From positions 1 through 50,851 of the forward strand of contig CAZMZR010000016.1 of NCBI GenBank assembly GCA_964570855.1: a DNA stretch of 50,851 nucleotides. Direction: 5' to 3'. The DNA is from JAFGPS01 sp964570855. GTDB taxonomy: Bacteria > Planctomycetota > Phycisphaerae > Sedimentisphaerales > Anaerobacaceae. This document shows, in pieces, positions 9,787 to 17,834 of this stretch. The notes below the pieces were generated by a model, which saw only the letters and a list, made by a program, of their open reading frames with translations, was not told the origin of the DNA and searched no databases. Each line of letters starts with the position of its first letter. The first letter of the stretch is position 1. The position numbers and the translations under genes were made by a program.

Positions 9787-11049
9787 TTACTTACGTACAT
9801 CATTAATCGCTTCAAACATAGCTATGATATTCTCCACAGGTACATTGCTTTGAATATTATGAATACTGTTGAATACAAAGCCGCTGTTTTTACTGAAAAT
9901 TTCGATCCGGTTTCTTACCTCGTTATATACCTGCTTAGGTGTTCCGAAAGGCAGTGTCTTTTGTGTATCAACACCGCCTCCCCAGAAAACCAATTGGTCG
10001 CCGAACTCGTTTTTAAGCCGTTTCGGATCCATTTGAGCCGCCGAACACTGTACCGGATTTAGAATATCGAATCCCGCATCGATTATATCAGGAATTAATT
10101 GATAAATCGAACCGCAACTATGTATGAATATTTTCCAGTTTGTCAGTTCATGGATTTTATCATTGATTGCTTTTTGGAAGGGCTTATAAAGGTCACGATA
10201 GGCCTGGGGAGAAATAAACGGCCCTCGTTGTGTGCCGAAATCGGTCCCGCTGACAAATGCGACCTGCACTTTGTCGCCCAAAGCTTTTGCGAGTTTTTCA
10301 ATGTTTTTTAATCCAATCTCACACTGTCGCTCGAATACTTTATAAACATAGTCACGCCGCATTGCGGTAGAGATATACCATTCCTCGACGTCCCGTATCC
10401 CCTTAGGCTCTTTCAACCATGGCGCGGGAACCAATGCTATATCGCCGAATGCCACAGCCGGTATCGTCAGATATATTCCATAATCCGTATTCTGATAATA
10501 ATCGTCCACTTGATTTGTAAAAAAGGCAATATCATCGTCGCTAAAAATTCCAAATTCCTCACAGTTATCCAGCGGATTTAGTTTATCCTCGATGATAGGT
10601 TTCTGACGTCGAATTGAATCAAAAAAGTACCCGGATTTCGGCATTTTAGCACACGGAGCCGCGGTGGTATCACCCCCGGGATACATCAGGATATCTCCGC
10701 TGTCTGAAACAGTATAATTGAATTGAGCGGGTACGAGCACTTCAGTGCCATCAACAGGCATAACAAAAGGCTTGAAGTCCCTGTTTTCAAAACCGAACAT
10801 GTTTTTGGGAGGATCGATACCAACAACATCAAGGCCTAAAATCTCTCGCAATGTCTCATCTATCCGGCCAAGCATCTGATACGGCTCGATTACTTTAACT
10901 CGCCATTTTTTATCGCCGGTCAAAGCCCGCCTAAGTTGGTGTACAGCGCAGACGCCCATCCCGGTTTGCCCCCCCGCTCCGAAATCCACGCATAAACGAT
11001 CTACAGGCTGATGATGAAGTACGGCATTTAATCTTTCTCGCGGTGTCAT
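9787..11049 (-). CDS. Uroporphyrinogen decarboxylase-like / MtaA-type methyltransferase family protein
   Basis: A 420-residue cytoplasmic protein of the URO-D superfamily (TIM barrel) with no signal peptide. It is not likely to be heme-pathway HemE. It lacks the HemE N-terminal signature, and it carries His310-Ser-Cys312-Gly plus Cys335 in NPVQCSA. That is the His-X-Cys...Cys arrangement which binds zinc in the corrinoid:thiol methyltransferases MtaA and MtbA. Relatives of unknown function recur next to glycosidases in Planctomycetes and Lentisphaerae (general knowledge). Here it lies between the sugar symporter (42 bp downstream) and a GH28 polygalacturonase (35 bp upstream). A role in removing or transferring methyl groups from a methylated sugar is an inference. 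No corrinoid protein is in the window. The ribosome site before 11049 is weak. Confidence 0.8.
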   Translation of the reverse strand: MTPRERLNAVLHHQPVDRLCVDFGAGGQTGMGVCAVHQLRRALTGDKKWRVKVIEPYQMLGRIDETLREILGLDVVGIDPPKNMFGFENRDFKPFVMPVDGTEVLVPAQFNYTVSDSGDILMYPGGDTTAAPCAKMPKSGYFFDSIRRQKPIIEDKLNPLDNCEEFGIFSDDDIAFFTNQVDDYYQNTDYGIYLTIPAVAFGDIALVPAPWLKEPKGIRDVEEWYISTAMRRDYVYKVFERQCEIGLKNIEKLAKALGDKVQVAFVSGTDFGTQRGPFISPQAYRDLYKPFQKAINDKIHELTNWKIFIHSCGSIYQLIPDIIDAGFDILNPVQCSAAQMDPKRLKNEFGDQLVFWGGGVDTQKTLPFGTPKQVYNEVRNRIEIFSKNSGFVFNSIHNIQSNVPVENIIAMFEAINDVRK

Positions 11050-11084
11050 ATCAAATATATTTCTTTTATATAATTACAATCTTA

Positions 11085-12344
11085 CTATTTTTTTCGTACG
11101 ATTGCTTCACCCTCTTCGACTTCAATAGTAAGACCTGAAAGGTCAATATCTTCCACATATTCGAGCACAAAGCCGCGCTGGGCCTTGATTTTACAATTCT
11201 CAAATATTACATTCTTTATAGGGCTGTCTTTTAGTCCGTGCATATCGCCGACGTTTTTCGTTGTGCCGGATACATTAATAATTTTCACATTACGCACTAT
11301 CGGCAGCGGGTCTGACGGCGGTTTCGGATTCACCATTCGCCATGCCATGTTGAATTCGAACGCCTTTCGCGTATCCTTTAGTTCAATGTCCCGGTATATG
11401 ATATTTTCAACTACACCGCCGCGACTCGGCTGGGACTTGAAACGAATCGGGGCCCAGTTATCCTCTTCCATTACACAATTACGAATTTCCACGTTGCGGA
11501 TTCCGCCGGACATCTCGCTGCCCATCGAAACACCGCCATGTCCGTAACGGAACATACACTTTTCTATCAGAATATCTTCCGCAGGACGGTTCACACGCAG
11601 CCCATCCTCATCTTTGCCGGATTTAATCGCAATGCAATCATCGTTCACATCGATGTCACATCCTGTGATACGTACCTTTCGACTGGAATCCACATCTATG
11701 CCGTCGGAGCTGATAATGTTGTGCTCGGCTCGAATAGTCAGATTCCTGACCTCGACATTTTCCGAATAGAGAATAAAAAGTCCCCAGCACGCCTGATTCT
11801 TCAATGACAAATCTGATACTGTCACGTTTTTGCAATTCTGAAAAGCAATCAGTCGCGGCCGACCTGTATTTAATTCACGGCTGCCCCTTGGGTAGCGCTG
11901 CATCCATTGATCGCCGGAGCCGTCGATTGTTCCTTCACCGGTCAGATTCACGTTCTTCATATCGAAGAAATTCACGAGGGCGGCGGTCCACTTTCTCTCC
12001 TCGCCTTCCCATCTGGTATCTATCTGAGGATAGTCATCCGGATTTACCGTGCCTTTGAGGATGCCTTCTTTTTCCAGATATAAATCCACACCCTGCTTAA
12101 AAAAGATTGAGCCGGTCAGGAATGTCCCTTTTGGTACTACCAGGATGCCGCCGCCATCCGCAGCACATTTATCTATGGCAGTTTGAATCGATTCGGTATT
12201 TAATGTTTGACCGTCGCCAACCGCTCCGAACTCGGTAATAACATAACGTTTCGTCGGTTTCGTATTACTTTCGGCTGAGCAACCAAGACCGGCACATATC
12301 ATTAAAACTGCCATGGAAAAGATAATACATTTGTTATTTTTCAT
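11085..12344 (-). CDS. GH28 polygalacturonase family lipoprotein
   Basis: A 419-residue right-handed beta-helix enzyme of GH28. The lipobox ends LGC at Cys22, so it is a predicted lipoprotein. All four GH28 motifs are visible: SSDGIDVD (catalytic Asp214), NDDCIAIKSG (Asp235/Asp236), YGHGGVSMG (His269) and IRFKSQ (Arg301/Lys303, which contact the galacturonate carboxylate). It should hydrolyse alpha-1,4-galacturonate or galacturonate-rhamnose linkages. It therefore looks fully competent, in contrast to the second GH28 at 26488. AAGGAAG precedes the ATG. It lies 38 bp after the sulfatase gene within the same transcription direction. Confidence 0.92.
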   Translation of the reverse strand: MKNNKCIIFSMAVLMICAGLGCSAESNTKPTKRYVITEFGAVGDGQTLNTESIQTAIDKCAADGGGILVVPKGTFLTGSIFFKQGVDLYLEKEGILKGTVNPDDYPQIDTRWEGEERKWTAALVNFFDMKNVNLTGEGTIDGSGDQWMQRYPRGSRELNTGRPRLIAFQNCKNVTVSDLSLKNQACWGLFILYSENVEVRNLTIRAEHNIISSDGIDVDSSRKVRITGCDIDVNDDCIAIKSGKDEDGLRVNRPAEDILIEKCMFRYGHGGVSMGSEMSGGIRNVEIRNCVMEEDNWAPIRFKSQPSRGGVVENIIYRDIELKDTRKAFEFNMAWRMVNPKPPSDPLPIVRNVKIINVSGTTKNVGDMHGLKDSPIKNVIFENCKIKAQRGFVLEYVEDIDLSGLTIEVEEGEAIVRKK

Positions 12345-12382
12345 AATATCTTCCTTTTGTGATACCCGTTTTAACTTTTATA

Positions 12383-13795
12383 TTACACAGGTTCAAGAGG
12401 CCAGTTGAGAGACTCCGTCCGTGCAGTTTTAAGGTACTGTTCAATATGTTCAATCACATCCGGATGTTTCGAGGCCACATTACGCTGCTCCGCTAAATCT
12501 TTATATAAATCGAACAACACTAACGGCTCGCCCCGCTTGAGTCGAATCGCTTTCCATTGTTGCCACCGAACCGCCTGCTGGAATCCACTTTCGAAATATT
12601 CCCAGTAGAGAAATCTGTCACCTATATCGCGCTGTTTACCGAGCAGCACAGGGACAATACTTTTGCCGTCGATATTTTTCGGCGGTTCTGCTTTAGCCAG
12701 GTCCGCCGTTGTCGGTAGCACGTCCGCAAAATACCAGGGGACGCCGCTCGTCTTGCCCGCGGACACTTTACCGGGCCAGCGAGCTATCATCGGCACACGG
12801 ATGCCACCTTCGTACAAGTCGCGCTTATAACCGCGAAAAGGTCCGTTTGAATCAAAGAAATCGGCAACTTCGGTCTGTATTTCGGTAGGTTCGGAACGCG
12901 GCCCGTTATCGGAACAGAAAAAGACTATTGTCTTATCATCAATCTGAAGTTCCTTGAGCATTTTCATTAGTCTGCCGATATTTTGGTCCAGCCGATGGAT
13001 CATTGCAGCATAGGTTTTGACATGGTCGGGCCAGTCTTTATCCGCGTATGGTCCCAGCTCCGGGACCTCGAGCGGGCTGTGCGGATTATTATAGGAAAGG
13101 TACAAAAAGAAACGACTGTTTTTATTGTTCTTGAGGAATTCAACAGCTTCGTCAGTACAAATATCCGTGCTGTATTTGCCTCGCTTGTTATTCTGATTTT
13201 CAGTCACATTATATAATTCTTGATTGCGATATCGCTGCGAGGGGTAATAACCGCCCGTCGAACCAGCCCTTATCAACCATCCGTAGAATTCGTCGAATCC
13301 GCGATTCAAAGGCCCTGCTTCAGGACTATAAGCCCCGAGATGCCATTTGCCTACAAGGGCTGTTCTATAGCCGGCTTTTTGCAGTACATGACCGATGGTT
13401 CTATCTTCTTCGGTCAAGCACATCCTACGGATTTTCCGGCTGCCTTTATATCCGATTGTGCCGCCGACAGTACACATATTGCCGCGAATACGGGTATGAC
13501 CGGTATGCTGCCCGGTCATCAGAACGCTGCGGGAAGGTGCGCAGATAGTCGAACCGGAATAGCAGTCCGTGAAACGCATCCCTTCAAACGCAATCTTGTC
13601 TATGTTGGGCGTTTGAATCTTCTTTTGTCCGTAACAACCCAAATCTCCATAGCCCAAATCGTCAACCATAATGAAAATAATATTTGGTTTGTCATCATTA
13701 GATTGGGACGCCCTAAGCTGGAGGGGTAAAGACATTGCTGCGGCCCCGGCGGCTATTTTTCGCAAGAAACTGCGTCTGCTTATATTATCTGACAT
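12383..13795 (-). CDS. Sulfatase (arylsulfatase-type, S1 family), Tat-exported
   Basis: A 470-residue type I sulfatase. The N-terminus SRRSFLRK with a hydrophobic run to about residue 29 is a twin-arginine signal. PNIIFIMVDDLGYGDLG (about 37-53) supplies metal-binding Asp45/46. CAPSRSVLMTG (85-95) is the C-X-P-X-R formylglycine site, with Cys85 as the residue to be oxidised by a maturase that is not encoded here. FCSDNGP further on is the second metal motif. It would remove sulfate esters from a glycan. Its presence among pectinases is unusual for land-plant substrates and points to a sulfated aquatic polysaccharide. AAAGGAA precedes the ATG; the gene follows the GH43 gene by 25 bp. Confidence 0.93.
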   Translation of the reverse strand: MSDNISRRSFLRKIAAGAAAMSLPLQLRASQSNDDKPNIIFIMVDDLGYGDLGCYGQKKIQTPNIDKIAFEGMRFTDCYSGSTICAPSRSVLMTGQHTGHTRIRGNMCTVGGTIGYKGSRKIRRMCLTEEDRTIGHVLQKAGYRTALVGKWHLGAYSPEAGPLNRGFDEFYGWLIRAGSTGGYYPSQRYRNQELYNVTENQNNKRGKYSTDICTDEAVEFLKNNKNSRFFLYLSYNNPHSPLEVPELGPYADKDWPDHVKTYAAMIHRLDQNIGRLMKMLKELQIDDKTIVFFCSDNGPRSEPTEIQTEVADFFDSNGPFRGYKRDLYEGGIRVPMIARWPGKVSAGKTSGVPWYFADVLPTTADLAKAEPPKNIDGKSIVPVLLGKQRDIGDRFLYWEYFESGFQQAVRWQQWKAIRLKRGEPLVLFDLYKDLAEQRNVASKHPDVIEHIEQYLKTARTESLNWPLEPV

Positions 13796-13820
13796 CGTTC
13801 TTTCCTTTTTTACAGTAAAA

Positions 13821-15446
13821 CTATTCGATTTTAAACCAATCGTAATCGGCGTAACCTGTTTTTTGCTTTTTTTCTTTAGCTATAGAGAATAATCCGACCT
13901 TGGCTCCAATCCATTTGCCCTCTCCGGCGATAAATGATTCGCCGATTGATGTGAATTTTTTCTCATCATTACTGTAACTGAAATTACAAACGGCCCCATC
14001 GCTTATCTTAACTCTCAGTAATAATGTGTCTCCTGCACAATCTACTGTGCTTTCATTAACCTCCTTGTTTCCATCTATGGCATCTTTACAGGAATTCTTT
14101 ATAAGGTGATAACCTGATGCTCTTTTTTCAACAGCAAGATACGAATAGGACTGCCCCATAATAATCAGGCCTGTTTTTTCCCCATCTTCAAGCCCGCTAA
14201 AATCCAGCCTCGTGGTGACAGTGAATTCTGGAGCGGGAAATTTCTGAAGAATCAGATTAGGGGCCACCCATAAATTATTCGAATCAGCAGGAACCGGTAC
14301 CGCAGATAGTCGCATCCAGCCGGGACGTGCGGTTAGGGACATCCAGTCATCCTTCGGATTTGCCTGCCACTGCCACTGTAATCCGATTATTTTCGAATCG
14401 AACTGGTCGCTTGTCTGCGGCACTTGTATCGGATATGTCTTGCCTACATCCGGTTTTTTATATTGGCTCACAGGTTCGCCTACACCGTTACTATCCAAAT
14501 CAACACCCATTAACGGCCAGTCATCAACCCAATTCACGGGATTCAAATGAACAATGCGACCATAAGCACCTCGATCCTGAAAGTGCACGAACCAGTTTTC
14601 ACCGTTTTCAAGTTCGACCCAACCACCCTGATGCGGGCCGTTTATATTGGTCGAACCTTGTTCCAGCACTCTTTTAGCCTCATACGGCCCAAGGACATTC
14701 CTCGAACGCAAGGCCAGTTGCCAGCCCGGTTTTACACCACCGGCCGGGGCGAAAATATAATACCAGCCATTTCGCTTGTAGAACTTTGGTCCTTCTATTG
14801 TCGGTTGAACTCCATTTCGACCGTCGAAAACCATCGTCCCTTCGTCCAGCATCTTTGTACCGTCGGGGCTCATCTTTCTTACCGTTAAGATGCTGTTAAT
14901 ACCGGAACGACTTTTCGCCCAGGCGTGTACAAGATAAGCATTACCATCATCATCCCAGAGCGGGCAGGTATCGATCAGCCCCTTGCCTTCCTGCACTAAA
15001 CGAAGAGGCTCCCACGGCCCCGCGGGATTTTTTGCTCTGGTCATTAAAATACCGGCGTCAGGATCACCAACGAATATCCAGAACCAGCCGTTATGATAGC
15101 GAATTGCAGGCGCCCATATTCCGTTGCCGTGTTGCGGCAAATCAAAACGCTCGTCTTCAAATCGTTGAATCGCATGGCCGATAAGCTTCCAGTTAACCAG
15201 GTCTTTAGAATGTAGAACAGGCAAACCGGGGACACAATTAAAACTGGAGGCGGTCATATAGAAATCGTCTCCGACTCGAATAACGTCGGGATCGGAATAA
15301 TCTGCAAAGATAACAGGATTTTTGTATGTACCGTCTTCGTTGTCCGGCTGCCATACCGGACTCGCACCTGAAACCACCTGAGAAAGGATAAAAAATCCAA
15401 TCAGTATCAATACATTTTTTTTATGACATGTCCTGTATCCACTCAT
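13821..15446 (-). CDS. GH43 arabinofuranosidase/xylosidase family, with C-terminal beta-sandwich
   Basis: A 541-residue secreted GH43 enzyme. A signal peptide covers about residues 1-28. The five-bladed propeller has its three acids in YSDPDVI (base Asp52), LIDTCPLWDDDG (Asp159, pKa modulator) and PTIEGPKF (acid Glu218). A concanavalin-like beta-sandwich (about 345-541) follows, as in beta-xylosidase/alpha-arabinofuranosidase subfamilies such as GH43_12. In this context removal of alpha-L-arabinofuranose from arabinan or arabinogalactan side chains is the likely job, though xylosidase activity is possible. It is 41 bp from the upstream unassigned glycosidase gene and has a GGGAGTGAG ribosome site. 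Confidence 0.9.
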   Translation of the reverse strand: MSGYRTCHKKNVLILIGFFILSQVVSGASPVWQPDNEDGTYKNPVIFADYSDPDVIRVGDDFYMTASSFNCVPGLPVLHSKDLVNWKLIGHAIQRFEDERFDLPQHGNGIWAPAIRYHNGWFWIFVGDPDAGILMTRAKNPAGPWEPLRLVQEGKGLIDTCPLWDDDGNAYLVHAWAKSRSGINSILTVRKMSPDGTKMLDEGTMVFDGRNGVQPTIEGPKFYKRNGWYYIFAPAGGVKPGWQLALRSRNVLGPYEAKRVLEQGSTNINGPHQGGWVELENGENWFVHFQDRGAYGRIVHLNPVNWVDDWPLMGVDLDSNGVGEPVSQYKKPDVGKTYPIQVPQTSDQFDSKIIGLQWQWQANPKDDWMSLTARPGWMRLSAVPVPADSNNLWVAPNLILQKFPAPEFTVTTRLDFSGLEDGEKTGLIIMGQSYSYLAVEKRASGYHLIKNSCKDAIDGNKEVNESTVDCAGDTLLLRVKISDGAVCNFSYSNDEKKFTSIGESFIAGEGKWIGAKVGLFSIAKEKKQKTGYADYDWFKIE

Positions 15447-15487
15447 TACTTCTCACTCCCAATTAATAACTTGTCATATTTTTCGGT

Positions 15488-17662
15488 TTATGGCATCGGC
15501 TTGAGTCCTTCCCATCGCACGTTCCATTTACCGTTGTCCGGAAAACCCGGCGCAGGTCGATCGGGACAATCGTCCCATCCGGCGGCCATCATAGCAACGG
15601 CAGTAAGCAAGCCGCCATTGCCGGGCAGATACAAAGGCAATCGGTCCGATTGATAATTGTGTCCGTTTGCCAGGTACCGATTTTTCTGAGCCTCCACGAA
15701 CAGAGCATCTATCGCCTTTTCTGGCCGGCCCAAGCGAGCCGCCGTCATTGCCATTACAGGATAATCCCAGCCCCACGTGCTCGGCCAGTCCCATTCCTGA
15801 AAAACATTCTCCAGTGTTTTTTTCATAACATTCGGATCAATCAAAGGGGTCTGCGGCAAAAATCCAAGAGCACACAGCATCGAAGGATGGTCTTTCGTAA
15901 TCGTATAGGGTTCCGTCTCAATACCTGTGTAAACGCCTTTGCGAATAGCAGGTTTCGATAAATTCCTAATGACTCGGTCCCATTTCGGTTCGCGTTCCAT
16001 TCCCAGCCGTTGGCGCCATTTTTGAGCCGTTTCGAGAGCCCAATACCAATAGGCCAGCTCGAAGGTTGGATTGATGGTGTCTCTCCTGTATCGACCGTAA
16101 CTTTCCTGGGCGGGAATCAATGCCGGCCCTAATACAAAACGTTGAGACGATTCGTCCCAGACGGGATAGGAAGCCATAAAATCAGCAGTCTCAAATACAA
16201 TATCTCGATATTTTTCCAGTGTATCGCTGCCCGGATTGGTTCGATAGCACAGCTCAGCATAGTAAATCGGATGCGGCTGTTGCCAAATCAGAAAAACTCC
16301 TACTGTGCTCGGACTGTCCCTGCCGTCCGGCGAGACCATCTTAGGCCAGCGAACACCATCGTAACCCTGGAGCCGGGCGGTGGCTTCGGCCATAGGAAGT
16401 ACATCTTTATACCACGACAGACTGCGTTCCAAAAGCGGCAACCGGTCCCACAAAGCAAAATGTACCGCATGCCACCAGTGCATCTCCAGATGGAATTTAC
16501 CGAACCAACTGTTGCAGACCAGGCCGGTTTCCTGCGGGGGACGGGATCCGCTGCATTGGATGGCGGTTAGATACTGCGAAAGTACTACCCTGCGTTCGAG
16601 TTCCTCAGCCCGCGGATCAGTGCACTCTGAAAAATCTATTGCCCCACCACCTGACCAAAACTGTTGCCAATATTTCGCCGCGGCGGTCTGTACAATTTCA
16701 AAATCAGGTAATCGTTCACTTAATTTTACCGGCGAAAAGGCAAATACAATCTCTAAAGATTCATTATCTCCCTGATGAATCTGGTATTCATGCTGCGATT
16801 TAGCTTCAATTTCACCTGCCTTTGAACAGACAATTCGAACAAAATATCGCTCTTCATCAAGAATTCGGGTTATATCCGCTCTATTACCATTAATTTTTAT
16901 ACGAGTTGTATGCAGTTCCGGATGATTCCAATCCGCTGCGTTCCTCCATTCCGTACTTCCGTAAGGAAATGCAAGCGAAACGGATAATCGTTCTTTTTGT
17001 AACATGGATGATTCAATGCGGACTGCCAATATGTCACGATTAGGATGGCAAACGGTTAAAACTTTGACCGGTTGGCCTTCTATATCAAACTGGCTGCTTA
17101 AAATGCCGTTCCACAAATCAAGCGTTTGGTATATATCAGTTAAATCCTCAATTTCTGCAACTGAGCCATCGGATTTAGTGATACGCAAGCCAATTTGCCC
17201 GAGGTGCAGACGGTGTGGATTCGAACGCAGCCATGTCGCGGCGGGAGAATATCCTCCGGAGGAATCTTTATCAGAGGCGTATGGAACTTTTCGCCCGGCA
17301 ACCTCATATTCTTCGAGAATATCAGATAGTTTGTAATCATTCGTATTGGGCATGGAATGCCAGCCCCATTGAGATTGCGTGCCGAGAGGCATGCCTTTTT
17401 CGTGATATTCTGGAAAGCTCTGCAATCCGGTGACATCGGCGGTGAAGGCGAATTCGCCGTTACCGACGCTCAAAGGTGTAAGCGGGTCCGCTTTTTTCAG
17501 GATAACGTTATGCCTTGTAACTAATGCATGGCGATCTATCTTGCCGCTTGTGATCGCGGATTCCGACGAAGAAGGGTATGAATTCCCAATGCAACCATAT
17601 TCAAATAATGAAAAGAAAACAGATATACAAGCAATAAGAATGATTTGTTTCTTTCGTCTCAT
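15488..17662 (-). CDS. Unassigned (alpha/alpha)6-barrel glycosidase-like protein
   Basis: A 724-residue exported protein that I cannot place in a named family. The N-terminal hydrophobic stretch ends EYGC (Cys24), a poor lipobox. An N-terminal beta-sandwich (about 45-315) includes SVGNGEFAFTADVTG (65-79), similar to the opening of GH65/GH95 enzymes. An (alpha/alpha)6 barrel follows (about 345-700) with KFHLEMHWWHAVHFALW (389-405), reminiscent of GH65 trehalose/kojibiose hydrolases, and PAQESYG with Glu520 as a plausible general acid. PGNGGLL (690-696) occupies the place of the GH95 DGNFGG loop but lacks the Asp. Context (GH43 41 bp downstream, CE12 upstream) suggests side-chain cleavage in rhamnogalacturonan. 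The fold call is fair; the substrate is unknown. Confidence 0.7.
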   Translation of the reverse strand: MRRKKQIILIACISVFFSLFEYGCIGNSYPSSSESAITSGKIDRHALVTRHNVILKKADPLTPLSVGNGEFAFTADVTGLQSFPEYHEKGMPLGTQSQWGWHSMPNTNDYKLSDILEEYEVAGRKVPYASDKDSSGGYSPAATWLRSNPHRLHLGQIGLRITKSDGSVAEIEDLTDIYQTLDLWNGILSSQFDIEGQPVKVLTVCHPNRDILAVRIESSMLQKERLSVSLAFPYGSTEWRNAADWNHPELHTTRIKINGNRADITRILDEERYFVRIVCSKAGEIEAKSQHEYQIHQGDNESLEIVFAFSPVKLSERLPDFEIVQTAAAKYWQQFWSGGGAIDFSECTDPRAEELERRVVLSQYLTAIQCSGSRPPQETGLVCNSWFGKFHLEMHWWHAVHFALWDRLPLLERSLSWYKDVLPMAEATARLQGYDGVRWPKMVSPDGRDSPSTVGVFLIWQQPHPIYYAELCYRTNPGSDTLEKYRDIVFETADFMASYPVWDESSQRFVLGPALIPAQESYGRYRRDTINPTFELAYWYWALETAQKWRQRLGMEREPKWDRVIRNLSKPAIRKGVYTGIETEPYTITKDHPSMLCALGFLPQTPLIDPNVMKKTLENVFQEWDWPSTWGWDYPVMAMTAARLGRPEKAIDALFVEAQKNRYLANGHNYQSDRLPLYLPGNGGLLTAVAMMAAGWDDCPDRPAPGFPDNGKWNVRWEGLKPMP

Positions 17663-17834
17663 AATTCACAATGTCCTTTCCAAAAACGAAAGGCTCATAT
17701 TACTATAGAACCTTTATTTTTGAAAGCGGAATCTTCTCTCCGGTCGAGTATGAATTTACTCCGTATTCGTTGTTTATTAAGCGATTTTACTATAAATTCA
17801 ATGCGAGTTACCGGTTTAAACGCGTGTCTTTCTA

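Noticed and set aside
9787..11049. HemE, heme-pathway uroporphyrinogen decarboxylase
   Set aside because: It lacks the HemE N-terminal signature, has the zinc-type His-X-Cys...Cys motif, and lies in a glycan locus.
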